From assembly GCF_014884995.1 (NCBI RefSeq), contig NZ_JABMII010000010.1, forward strand, positions 1 to 64,000: a stretch of DNA of 64,000 nucleotides. The letters run 5' to 3'. The notes beneath the pieces were generated by a model that had not been told where the DNA came from, searched no databases, and saw only the letters and a list, made by a program, of their open reading frames with translations. The position numbers and the translations under genes were made by a program. This stretch comes from Spirabiliibacterium pneumoniae. Its GTDB lineage: Bacteria; Pseudomonadota; Gammaproteobacteria; Enterobacterales; Pasteurellaceae. Position 1 is the stretch's first letter; each line of letters opens with the position of its first letter. Positions 31,481 to 38,598 of this stretch are shown piece by piece.

Positions 31481-31865
31481 GTTTTCTCCCCGTTGTACGA
31501 TAAGGTGGCTTAACTAAGCGTTTTATCTTCGCTAATCGCGCCAAATTACGTGCAACTTGTTCATCGCTTAACTCTGGTGCAGGCAATGCCTCGACGGCTT
31601 TTCGTTTTGGCATGCGATCAATCAGCATTTTAGGGACTGGGAAACGATCACACTCGGCATAAAGGCACTGAAAGCCTTTTTCAATGCGCCATTTGTCGTC
31701 TTCCTCATTCCACCCGCCATAGAGTTTGACGTTTTCCAACGCTATCACCCACACTTTTGCCGTTTTCTTAATCAGCTCTTCGGGCGGTTGATTGGGCAAG
31801 CGCAGTAATATCAGTCCGCCGAGCCCTTGGGCAATGGTGGCGTTGAGCCAGTTTTTATTACTCAT
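31464..31865 (-). CDS. early-region protein of unknown function
   Basis: The 133-residue protein starts MSNKNWLNATIAQGLGGLILLRLPNQPPEE; the ATG at 31865 has GGAG upstream and overlaps the end of the preceding gene by 8 bases. It has a basic C-terminus. Similar genes occur in Mu-like prophages of Haemophilus, but I cannot name a function. It is in the early operon between Gam and GemA. Confidence 0.78.
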   Translation of the reverse strand: MSNKNWLNATIAQGLGGLILLRLPNQPPEELIKKTAKVWVIALENVKLYGGWNEEDDKWRIEKGFQCLYAECDRFPVPKMLIDRMPKRKAVEALPAPELSDEQVARNLARLAKIKRLVKPPYRTTGRKHAQSK

Positions 31866-32325
31866 TGGCAAACTCCGCTAAATGTTGCAAGGCTTGCCCC
31901 GTTTTGCTGGACAAGCGCGGTGCATTTTGCACGGGAGTGGCCAACACTTCACTTTTGCCTTGCCATTTACTCATCACCTCCAGCAAATAGCCGTGGGATT
32001 TCAGCGGCAGACTCAAGCTGTGACGATTTCCTAACACCACATTGAGGCTATCAACCCAGCACGCCAGTGGGGCGTCAAACACTTGTCCATTGCGTTCAAT
32101 GCGCTGTGCTTGCACCATTGGCAGCAATTCACCGAGCAATTTTGCCAAGCGGTCAGCCGTCAAGGCCGACTTTTGTGGCCGAAATAGCCCCAAATAGCGC
32201 ACAGCTGCCTTTCCAAAGTGCGGGTCGATAGACAATGCTGTCATCACCGCTTCACTGGCAGCATCATGTTGCAACAGCACATCTAACGACATCACCGCCC
32301 CGCACGCAGGGCACTTACATTTCAT
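31858..32325 (-). CDS. early-region protein with N-terminal CxxC zinc-like motif
   Basis: The 155-residue protein begins MKCKCPACGAVMSLDVLLQ; the paired cysteines resemble a zinc ribbon half. The remainder has no motif that I recognise. It lies in the early operon after a USS-dyad hairpin and is translationally coupled to the next gene. An early regulatory or DNA-binding function is possible. Confidence 0.75.
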   Translation of the reverse strand: MKCKCPACGAVMSLDVLLQHDAASEAVMTALSIDPHFGKAAVRYLGLFRPQKSALTADRLAKLLGELLPMVQAQRIERNGQVFDAPLACWVDSLNVVLGNRHSLSLPLKSHGYLLEVMSKWQGKSEVLATPVQNAPRLSSKTGQALQHLAEFANE

Positions 32326-32353
32326 TGTCTGTTACTCCTAAACTTGGTTAAAA

Positions 32354-32394
32354 CCCATTACTCCGCACTCTGTTGCCAAAGTGCGGTAAATGGG
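32354..32394 (-). terminator. USS-dyad hairpin in the early operon
   Basis: On the minus strand CCCATT and CCGCACT pair with AGTGCGG and AATGGG (11-base inner loop), followed by TTTT. It could attenuate transcription between the early genes at 32397 and 32325. Confidence 0.65.
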
Positions 32395-32396
32395 CT

Positions 32397-32753
32397 TTAT
32401 TTCTCATCATCTGGCAACTGCCACATCACTTCTTGCAACGTTTGTTCTGGGCATTTGCGATTTGCTCGTATTAGCTTTTTCAAAATCGGTTTGACACGTT
32501 TAATATAGTGTTCTGCTTCTTGTAAGTTCGTAACAATATTTTCCAATGTATCCAAAGGAGAAACACAGCAATCAAATTTTTTTATATCGTAGCCATGCTT
32601 AAGGAGATATTCTTTATACTGTTCATATTCTTGTTGAACTTTACCAGTGATATATCTATCCCATATTTTTAAACTATCGTCCAAGCAGTCATCTGCACTG
32701 TCCATTGAAACCCAGATTGAACCGCGCTCAACTTGCGTTAATACTTTTTGCAT
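32397..32753 (-). CDS. early-region protein of unknown function
   Basis: The 118-residue, mostly helical, charged protein (DRYITGKVQQEYEQYKEYLLKHGYDIKKFDC) has no family that I recognise. The ATG is 7 bases after a GAGG-like RBS (GAGGAATCAAT). It stands apart from its neighbours, flanked by hairpins on both sides, and is slightly more AT-rich than adjacent genes, which suggests a recently acquired accessory gene. Confidence 0.65.
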   Translation of the reverse strand: MQKVLTQVERGSIWVSMDSADDCLDDSLKIWDRYITGKVQQEYEQYKEYLLKHGYDIKKFDCCVSPLDTLENIVTNLQEAEHYIKRVKPILKKLIRANRKCPEQTLQEVMWQLPDDEK

Positions 32754-32791
32754 ATTGATTCCTCATTTTTGTTGATTAAAAACCCATTATT

Positions 32792-32820
32792 CAGCCCTTT
32801 AAACGACATTTAAAAGGCTG
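32792..32820. repeat. inverted repeat CAGCCcTTTAAA with spacer of 5
   Basis: CAGCCCTTTAAA-cgaca-TTTAAAAGGCTG pairs over 12 bases with one mismatch. No T-run follows on the minus strand. It is a hairpin between the 26-aa gene and the gene at 32753. Confidence 0.5.
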
Positions 32821-32830
32821 TAAATAGGCT

Positions 32831-32911
32831 TTAACTGCGGTGTGTTAGCCAAGCAATAAAAGCACCAAATGCCATGAAGCCGAGCAGTAAAACAACGTCA
32901 CCTGCCCCCAT
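32831..32911 (-). CDS. 26-aa membrane peptide
   Basis: The frame MGAGDVVLLLGFMAFGAFIA and six more residues forms one transmembrane helix. It has a GAGGA RBS and its ATG overlaps the stop of the upstream gene (TGATG). Such tiny membrane peptides are common in phage early operons. No homologue is recognised. Confidence 0.55.
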   Translation of the reverse strand: MGAGDVVLLLGFMAFGAFIAWLTHRS

Positions 32912-33090
32912 CACTGTTCCTCCACTTCAACAACATCATCCACTTCTAAAATTGACGCTGGTAATGCACCGAGCACGGTGCAGTCGTAGTTATCTGTAAC
33001 AGCAGGCACGTTTTCAATGTCATCGGCTTGCACGGCAAATTCAACCAAGCATCGAGCGCGGACTAGATAGGTTTTTTTATCACTAGACAT
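32911..33090 (-). CDS. 59-aa acidic early protein
   Basis: The protein starts MSSDKKTYLVRARCLVEFAVQA and is strongly acidic at its end (LEVDDVVEVEEQ). The ATG at 33090 overlaps the end of the upstream gene by 8 bases and has a GAGG-like RBS; a frame to 33156 would overlap more and lacks an RBS. The function is unknown. Confidence 0.65.
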   Translation of the reverse strand: MSSDKKTYLVRARCLVEFAVQADDIENVPAVTDNYDCTVLGALPASILEVDDVVEVEEQ

Positions 33091-33301
33091 AACGTGCGCC
33101 CTCACTTTGTTCTTGGCGTAACAGGCATTCACAGCGCAAAAGGTCACTCTTGGCAATGCGGATCATGCGTGAGGTTTCTTGTCGGTCGCCACTCAGCAGT
33201 AAGTCCTTGGCCGTTTCGAGCAATTGCAACGTTTGGGCTAATTGATCAATACTGGTTTCAGGGCGACTAGGACGACTGTGTTGTTTTGATTGATACGACA
33301 T
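33083..33301 (-). CDS. 72-aa early protein of unknown function
   Basis: The protein starts MSYQSKQHSRPSRPETSIDQLAQ and is helical and charged. The start overlaps the Gam stop (TAATG) and has the RBS GGAGGTG. No family is recognised. Confidence 0.7.
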   Translation of the reverse strand: MSYQSKQHSRPSRPETSIDQLAQTLQLLETAKDLLLSGDRQETSRMIRIAKSDLLRCECLLRQEQSEGARYV

Positions 33302-33825
33302 TACTTCACCTCCTGCTCAAAAGGCTTAATGACAAAGTCTTCTTCTCCTTGCTTGACGGTGACACCGCTCACGGTGGCCGCGATGTCTGGCGCATCTAAC
33401 ATGGCATCTTTGTTGACGTCTTCTTTGGTGCGAATAAATTGCACCAAGCCCAGCCGTTTTAATGCCTCAATGACTTTATCTTTGCCACGAATAACAATGG
33501 ATGGTGGCCGTTGCCGCCATTGCACTTCACCAGTGTTAAAGCTACCTGTTTTGGTTTTGCCTTTGTTGGTGAGCTCATCACGGTGGCTCTCACACCAGGC
33601 TTGCACCGCACTTTGCATCGGTTTAATTTTCTCTTCCAACTCCTGCAAAATGGGTGCAAAGCGTTCTGTCACTGCCGCCAATTCATCATTTTGCAAGGTA
33701 GCTTGGCGCAATAGCTCGCGCTGTAGGTCGCCGATTTTTTTAATGGCCACCTCAACTTCTTCTCGGGTTTGGTAACGCACTGTGTAGATATCACCTTTTA
33801 ACCGCACTTTGCTTGTTTTTTTCAT
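33301..33825 (-). CDS. gam: host-nuclease inhibitor Gam
   Basis: The 174-residue protein has the length and pattern of Mu Gam (LKGDIYTVRYQTREEVEVAIKKIGDLQRELLRQ and NTGEVQWRQRPPSIVIRGKDKVIEALKRLGLVQFIR). Mu Gam is a Ku-like protein that binds DNA ends and protects them from exonucleases. The gene lies in the early operon after the B gene as in Mu. Confidence 0.93.
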   Translation of the reverse strand: MKKTSKVRLKGDIYTVRYQTREEVEVAIKKIGDLQRELLRQATLQNDELAAVTERFAPILQELEEKIKPMQSAVQAWCESHRDELTNKGKTKTGSFNTGEVQWRQRPPSIVIRGKDKVIEALKRLGLVQFIRTKEDVNKDAMLDAPDIAATVSGVTVKQGEEDFVIKPFEQEVK

Positions 33826-33835
33826 TTTTTACTCC

Positions 33836-34090
33836 TTAATCATTAGTAACATCATCGTGAAAATCAGTATCTGGGTAGTGCTTAAATAGCCACGCTTCCT
33901 GCTCGGGTGTTAAGTCGGGTTGAAATTCGCCGTGCTCGGCTTTCCACTCCTCATTCGCCCAGCGTTGCCAACAGGCAATATCGTTATCTGCACAAGGCTC
34001 ACTGGCCTCACTCACGCGGTCTTGGCAACCACCGCCCAGTACACCCGCCAGTAAGGTGGCAGAAAGTAAATATTTCAGGCTAATCTTCAT
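33836..34090 (-). CDS. small putative lipoprotein
   Basis: The 84-residue protein has a basic start and hydrophobic helix (MKISLKYLLSATLLAGVLGGGC) ending in a Cys at about residue 22, an imperfect lipobox. The mature part is acidic. A lipoprotein in an early operon is unusual and may act on the envelope, for example in superinfection exclusion. No family is recognised. Confidence 0.65.
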   Translation of the reverse strand: MKISLKYLLSATLLAGVLGGGCQDRVSEASEPCADNDIACWQRWANEEWKAEHGEFQPDLTPEQEAWLFKHYPDTDFHDDVTND

Positions 34091-34093
34091 GGC

Positions 34094-34204
34094 TCACCCC
34101 CGTTTTACGCGTTTGGTTAACACAACAAGGCAAGGGAATCGCCCATCTTTTGATGCCAAAATTCGGATTCCTTGGCGTAGCAATCTCATTTCTAGGCTTT
34201 GCAT
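34094..34204 (-). CDS. 36-aa basic early peptide
   Basis: The frame MQSLEMRLLRQGIRILASKD continues to a basic end (TKRVKRG). The RBS GGAGG lies 4 bases before ATG, and the stop is 3 bases before the next ATG. It is short, but the RBS and packing in the operon support it. Confidence 0.6.
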   Translation of the reverse strand: MQSLEMRLLRQGIRILASKDGRFPCLVVLTKRVKRG

Positions 34205-34219
34205 AATGACCTCCATTAC

Positions 34220-35137
34220 CTAATTTGCGCCTTGCATCTGTGCTTGCGCTTGCATAATCAAATCAAGGGTAATCGTTGTGCCGTTACCTTTCGCAGAAAT
34301 ACCTGCTAGCCGTAGGTACTGTGTCAGGGCACGCAAACCACCCGCTGCACCACCGATGTCATAAAGCACTTTCATCAGATCTTTATCTTGCGTATCTAAT
34401 TGCCATGCTGTAGCAATCGCTTTGATGTCGTTTTTGGTGCATTTTTTTACGCTTTTGTGCTTACCAATGCGCGACCATAATCGGGCATATTCATGGGCTT
34501 GATTAACACCACCTTGAATGCGGGTGTACACTTTATCGTTACCAATCAAGGCAAAGCCGATATTGGTTTCCTCTTGAATAATGCGAATTTCTTCCAGTGC
34601 GTCGTAGGGAAGGTGGTCTGCTTCATCAATGATCATCAGGCCAGCAGTGCCAGTGAGCTTTTTCACGATTAAACGAGAGAGTTTATCTTTGCGTCGTGGG
34701 GCATCGTTGATGCCAAGTTCGAGAGCCATTTCATATAAAATACTGCTTAATGTGGCGCGTGCTGGGCTTGCGGTAATCATCCACACATTGCTGTTGCGTT
34801 TGGCATATTCACGTGCAGATTGTGTTTTGCCCACACCACTGGCACCAAAGATGGTCACCATCGTAGAGAGCAATTTACTCATATCTAACACCTGCCAAAT
34901 GCCTTTGGCTGTATTGGTTTCTATGAATTGAGGTGCCTCCACAAAAACTTGGGCTTTTTTCGCACGATTTTCTATCCACGCCCGAATGGCCTGTTCAACA
35001 GTTTGATTATTGCCAGAGTATTTGCCGTTGATGTAGGCACTAAGCACCGCACTAGTAAATCCTAGCTCTTTTGCCACTTTGGCTTGTGTTAGCCCATTGC
35101 TTTCAATAATGTGTTTAAGTTGCTCAATTAATGTCAT
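34220..35137 (-). CDS. transposition target-capture ATPase B (MuB-like)
   Basis: The 305-residue AAA+ protein has an N-terminal helix-turn-helix (GLTQAKVAKELGFTSAVLSAYINGKY), Walker A GASGVGKT (about residue 99) and Walker B LMIIDEAD (about residue 166). MuB forms filaments on target DNA, delivers it to MuA and gives target immunity. The gene follows the transposase gene by 35 bases. Confidence 0.95.
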   Translation of the reverse strand: MTLIEQLKHIIESNGLTQAKVAKELGFTSAVLSAYINGKYSGNNQTVEQAIRAWIENRAKKAQVFVEAPQFIETNTAKGIWQVLDMSKLLSTMVTIFGASGVGKTQSAREYAKRNSNVWMITASPARATLSSILYEMALELGINDAPRRKDKLSRLIVKKLTGTAGLMIIDEADHLPYDALEEIRIIQEETNIGFALIGNDKVYTRIQGGVNQAHEYARLWSRIGKHKSVKKCTKNDIKAIATAWQLDTQDKDLMKVLYDIGGAAGGLRALTQYLRLAGISAKGNGTTITLDLIMQAQAQMQGAN

Positions 35138-35172
35138 ACGTCATTCCTTTTAAATGATGATTTAAACGTGCT

Positions 35173-37170
35173 TTAAAGGCCTTTTTCTTGCTTCAACAGC
35201 GCCAGCCCTTTGGCCCAGTTTTGTTCAAATTCACTTTCTTCATCTTCATCCAGTGGCACCTGCACTTTCTTTTGTGTGTTGCCGTAGGTTTGAATTAATT
35301 CAATGATTTTTGGCTCTGGCGGGTCTTGCTCATCCAGCTCTGGTTGGTAGCGAGCAGCCTCTTGCACTGTCATGGTCAACTGCGCTTTCGCTTTGATTTT
35401 TTCGCCTTTCACAAACTGTTTGCGAGCCTTGTCGTGTTCACGCCCTGCGGCTTTATCACCAAAGGCAACACGCTCTTGACAGATAGCCTCACCGAGGAAT
35501 ACACCATCAAGGCTGTAAACCCACACGGTGTTGTGCAAATCTTGCGGGTCGAATTTCACCACAACACGTTTATGCAATGAGCCAATGAGGTCGGCACAGA
35601 GATAGCGATTGCGTCTGTTATGCACTTTGCCACCTGCATCCAGCTCAAATGTGCCGTCTTTTTTCAAGCTCACCGCCTCACTCATCAACATCAGCAGGCG
35701 CATTTGTTCGGCACTAGCTCGGCGAATAGTGGCGTTGGCATAATCTCGTGCAAACACCTGCTCAAAGCTGTAAACACCTTGGCAGATTTCGGTTTCTCTT
35801 CCTTGGCGTTCGTTAAACGTGCGGATACCATCTTCAAGCGCGAGGATAAAGGTGGCGTAGTCCACACCATCTTTACCGCCGTTGTAGTTATCAGGTTTGT
35901 TGTAAACATTTTCGCCCGCATAAAAACCAGCCAAACTTGGGTGTTTATCCACTAATTCACCCAAACCACCGTGTGAAAATGCACGCTCAATCGGTTTTGC
36001 CTGTCCGTGACCTTTGCCAAATTGGATTGATGTCCAAAACAGCTCAATACCTAGCAGTGGAATAATCCCTGTGACTTCGTCCTCTTTCACTTTGAAGCGA
36101 TAGCGGTTTTTCACGCCTCCAGTCATCCATTTGTTAGCTGCTGCTCGGGTGTTATCGATGGTGCATTTGCGAGGGATGCCGTATTTCCACACCAAATCCA
36201 TCAAACTCAGGCGAATGGTGTCGGAGTTCTCACTTAAATCGGTGCGATACGCCAAAATTTTGCGAGTGCGCACATCTTGCCAAAGCCAAGTTTTCGGGCG
36301 AACCACCTCACCGTTGTGCCAACGCACAAACACGTTGTGTTGATAGCCATCACCGTTGATCCATTCCAACGCCTGAATGGCTTCAACAGACCGCACTTGA
36401 CTTGGATAAAATTGACTTAACGCATACTCACCGTCACGCAAGAAAACACGCTGCACGAGTGGAATTTCACGTTCAATTTTTCGTTTCACACTAGATGCGG
36501 ATGGAATAGTCCAGCCTTGCTCTTTTGCCGCACGTTTTAACCGCTCATAACAGCTGCCAAATTGTGGTCGTTCATTGCGGAAATAATCTGTTTTAAAGGC
36601 TTCCCAAGCCTCTGGCGTAAATTCAGCTTCTTTGCCTTTGTGCGCCGTGGCTTTTTTATCCAGCAACAATGGCAGCCAGTCAGTGCGTTCGAACTTTTTC
36701 ACTTTGTAAAACCAGCGTTTGATCGTGCCGACCGTTTCACCGTGTTGGTTGGCAACATAGGCAATGGCATCCATTAACTTCAAACCGTTATCGACCAAAT
36801 CAGCCACCGCAGACACCAATACCAAACGGCTTTGTGCGACCGCTTTTTGGCGATCATTGGCTTTATCAAATGGCGCCCAAACAACCTCTGGAAGGTAGTT
36901 AATCTGTTGTGGGTTATTTTGTTGGGCATGATCAGCTACTTTTTGCATTACTTTCTGTGTTTGAGCAAAAATAATTTCATTTTGAAGTAGCTGTGGCATA
37001 CTGATCAGGGAATATTCAAGTCCGCCTCCTCGCCCTAAACGTTTACGATATTCCCAACCTTCTCTTTTCGCTTTTTCTATGACATTCTTAGCTGAATGGG
37101 GGGCATTTTTGAGTTTTAAGTTTGCGATCTCTGTCGAAGAATAGAACGTTTTTAACATTTTCTTTCTCAT
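35173..37170 (-). CDS. transposase A (MuA-like DDE recombinase)
   Basis: The 665-residue protein (MuA is 663) has an N-terminal wHTH (FYSSTEIANLKLKNAPHSAKNVIEKAKREGW) and the catalytic acids in EWINGDGYQHN (first D, about residue 275), CTIDNTRAAANKW (second D) and HGQAKPIERAFS (E). The middle domain and C-terminal MuB/ClpX contact region (TYGNTQKKVQVPLDEDEE) follow. It pairs the prophage ends and performs replicative transposition. The start has the RBS AGGAG. Confidence 0.97.
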   Translation of the reverse strand: MRKKMLKTFYSSTEIANLKLKNAPHSAKNVIEKAKREGWEYRKRLGRGGGLEYSLISMPQLLQNEIIFAQTQKVMQKVADHAQQNNPQQINYLPEVVWAPFDKANDRQKAVAQSRLVLVSAVADLVDNGLKLMDAIAYVANQHGETVGTIKRWFYKVKKFERTDWLPLLLDKKATAHKGKEAEFTPEAWEAFKTDYFRNERPQFGSCYERLKRAAKEQGWTIPSASSVKRKIEREIPLVQRVFLRDGEYALSQFYPSQVRSVEAIQALEWINGDGYQHNVFVRWHNGEVVRPKTWLWQDVRTRKILAYRTDLSENSDTIRLSLMDLVWKYGIPRKCTIDNTRAAANKWMTGGVKNRYRFKVKEDEVTGIIPLLGIELFWTSIQFGKGHGQAKPIERAFSHGGLGELVDKHPSLAGFYAGENVYNKPDNYNGGKDGVDYATFILALEDGIRTFNERQGRETEICQGVYSFEQVFARDYANATIRRASAEQMRLLMLMSEAVSLKKDGTFELDAGGKVHNRRNRYLCADLIGSLHKRVVVKFDPQDLHNTVWVYSLDGVFLGEAICQERVAFGDKAAGREHDKARKQFVKGEKIKAKAQLTMTVQEAARYQPELDEQDPPEPKIIELIQTYGNTQKKVQVPLDEDEESEFEQNWAKGLALLKQEKGL

Positions 37171-37208
37171 AAACAGCTCCTATGGGTTTCTTTCATCGTA
37201 AAAGTTGT

Positions 37209-37484
37209 TTATGATGTAAATCTATTGACTAATGGAGAACGATAATTTCGTTGTGCAAAACGAGCCGCCCAAATATGTTCTGGTGGTATGCCAATTGCAC
37301 TCGCAATGATTCGCTCCACTTTAGGATAGGGCTTATCTAACGCAGAACGAATCGTGCTATAACTTAAATTCGAGTGTTTTGCTAAAGCCCGTAAAGTCCA
37401 CCCTTGTTTTTTTAGGGCGGCAACAATATCCGCACGATGCCAATCGCTTACTGCGGTTTTTTTAACGTTGTTTGATACGCTCAT
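37209..37484 (-). CDS. ner: Ner-like negative regulator
   Basis: The 91-residue protein has the Ner pattern (DWHRADIVAALKKQGWTLRALAKHSNLSYSTIRSALDKPYPKVERIIASAIG), a lambda-repressor-like DNA-binding fold without recognition of an inducer. In Mu, Ner represses the early and repressor promoters after infection. It is the first gene of the early operon. Confidence 0.93.
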   Translation of the reverse strand: MSVSNNVKKTAVSDWHRADIVAALKKQGWTLRALAKHSNLSYSTIRSALDKPYPKVERIIASAIGIPPEHIWAARFAQRNYRSPLVNRFTS

Positions 37485-37658
37485 TTACTACACCTAATTG
37501 CTATATTGTTTGAGTATATTAAACAGTAAAAGTTAAAATCAGTCAATAGTAAAAGTTTATTTATACAACTTTTTTGTTTGTTTTTAGTTAAAAACTTATC
37601 TTTCAATAGCATAAATAAACTTTTACAGTAAAACATAACTTTTTTATAAGGGTAAAAG
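37485..37658. promoter_or_regulatory. divergent operator/promoter region between ner and the repressor gene
   Basis: The early promoter (minus strand) is near-consensus: TTGACT at 37541-37546, 17 bp, TTTAAT at 37518-37523. A perfect 16-bp inverted repeat, GTAAAAGTTTATTTAT at 37549-37564 and its complement at 37611-37626, brackets the middle; more GTAAAA half-sites lie at 37526 and 37627. These fit repressor and Ner operators. For the repressor, TTGTTT...TATCTT (17 bp) is a plausible promoter; TTTACA-17-TATAAG ends only 8 bases before its ATG. Confidence 0.78.
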
Positions 37659-38342
37659 ATGGGAAAGCCAAACATTTACGACAACCTCTTTGCTGAGCGA
37701 ATGTCGAAAATTGTTCAAGAACGCTTTAATGGCAACTATAGTGAATTTGCAAGAGCAGTCGGGGTGTCGCAGCCATCACTAAAAAGATGGGCTGAGGGAG
37801 AAGCTGATCCTACAAGAACAAATCTTATTAAGATTTCTGAAGTGGCAAATGTTTCAATAGACTGGCTAGCTACTGGTAAATCTCAGCAGCAAGCAATAGG
37901 ATCCTCAGATAGTGACGATTCTAATGAGGACGTTGTATATATTGATGATTTTCGAGAGTTCCTGATTTCTGCAGGTTTTGGAGCCATCAATAATGATTAC
38001 TATGAAGCAGATAAAGTTGCTGTGGAATCAAACTGGTTACATAACCGCAGATTGAAAGCCCAAGATTGTGCTATGTTTAAGGTTGATGGCGATAGCATGG
38101 AGCCTACATTACAAGATGGACAAGATATTATTGTAGATAGGGCTAAAACAGATTTGAGAGAAGGAAAAATATTTGTGCTTCAACATCAAGGATCTATGTG
38201 GGTGAAGAAAGTTAGAGTAAATTTTGATAATATTCAATTAATTAGTGATAATAATGACTATCCTCCAATCACATTAACGAGTGATGAAGCTGATGAGCTG
38301 CAGGTGATTGGCCAAGTTGTTCGGGGTTACCGAGATTTCTAA
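37659..38342 (+). CDS. prophage repressor, CI/LexA-type with S24 peptidase domain
   Basis: The 227-residue protein has an N-terminal helix-turn-helix (YSEFARAVGVSQPSLKRWAEGEADP) and a C-terminal S24 domain with the nucleophile Ser in VDGDSMEPTL and the Lys in MWVKKV. An Ala-Gly pair (ISAGFG, about residue 105) could be the self-cleavage site. This implies RecA-stimulated, SOS-dependent induction, unlike the Mu c repressor. The DNA is AT-rich compared with the rest of the prophage. It is transcribed toward the left end and gyrA. Confidence 0.93.
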   Translation: MGKPNIYDNLFAERMSKIVQERFNGNYSEFARAVGVSQPSLKRWAEGEADPTRTNLIKISEVANVSIDWLATGKSQQQAIGSSDSDDSNEDVVYIDDFREFLISAGFGAINNDYYEADKVAVESNWLHNRRLKAQDCAMFKVDGDSMEPTLQDGQDIIVDRAKTDLREGKIFVLQHQGSMWVKKVRVNFDNIQLISDNNDYPPITLTSDEADELQVIGQVVRGYRDF

Positions 38343-38376
38343 ACGCTATTTTAACGCATTTTAAAGCGCCTGAATG

Positions 38377-38566
38377 TTTCTCATTTAAATCGGTTATTTT
38401 CACGTTTCGGCCAAAATTTTTCTCACTTTCAATTCTCATTTTTTTATGGCACAAAAAAGGGGCTGAGTTTTCTCAAGCCCCGTTTTATCGGTATTTTCTC
38501 CCACTTATTCCCGCATTCTCCAACTTAATCCCTAACTTTTATTTTTTTCTCATATTAAGTGGTTGG
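38377..38566. repeat. prophage left end: four putative transposase-binding repeats
   Basis: TTTCTCATTTAAATCGGTT at 38377-38395, TTTCTCACTTTCAATTC at 38419, TTTCTCCCACTTATTC at 38494 and TTTCTCATATTAAGTGG at 38546 share the core TTTCTC-N(6-8) found in the right-end repeats. The last is next to the terminal CA at 38570-38571. The rest of 38343-38571 holds a terminator and no gene. Confidence 0.72.
38452..38482 (-). terminator. bidirectional terminator inside the prophage left end
   Basis: On the minus strand GGGGCTTGAG-aaaa-CTC-AGCCCC (one bulged base) is followed by TTTTTTG. It would stop transcripts entering from gyrA and, less strongly, the repressor transcript on the plus strand. It can replace the host terminator destroyed by the insertion. 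Confidence 0.82.
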
Positions 38567-38571
38567 ATACA

Positions 38572-38590
38572 AAGGTGCATTTTATCAAGT
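38572..38590 (+). repeat. right half of the split host terminator with target-site duplication AAGGT
   Basis: AAGGT at 38572-38576 repeats 4469-4473. The following GGTGCATTTTAT is the second arm of the original TGCACC/GGTGCA terminator that lay 3' of gyrA. Confidence 0.93.
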
Positions 38591-38598
38591 GCGGGGAG

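Larger units (their letters stand above)
4474..38571 (-). mobile_element. complete Mu-like transposable prophage, 34,098 bp
   Basis: The element begins TGTTGCCGACC at 4474 and ends (read inward on the other strand) TGTATCCAACC at 38571. The two ends share TGAGAAA further in, and the left end strongly resembles the Mu left end. Both are flanked by AAGGT. It carries a repressor, Ner, A transposase, B ATPase, Gam, GemA, a Mor/C activator, lysis, head and tail genes, and Com with a methylase in Mu order. The left (early) end is at high coordinates, so most genes are on the minus strand. I see no frameshift or deletion in the core genes, so the prophage may be viable. The head and transposition module is Mu-like and the tail module from U to the fibre is P2-like. 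Confidence 0.97.

Noticed and set aside
20565-32820. Additional late promoters at TTTAAA repeats near 20565, 28597 and 32792
   Set aside because: Spacers are 5 or more, no -10-like hexamer is at 22 bp, and they lie inside operons or form plain hairpins.
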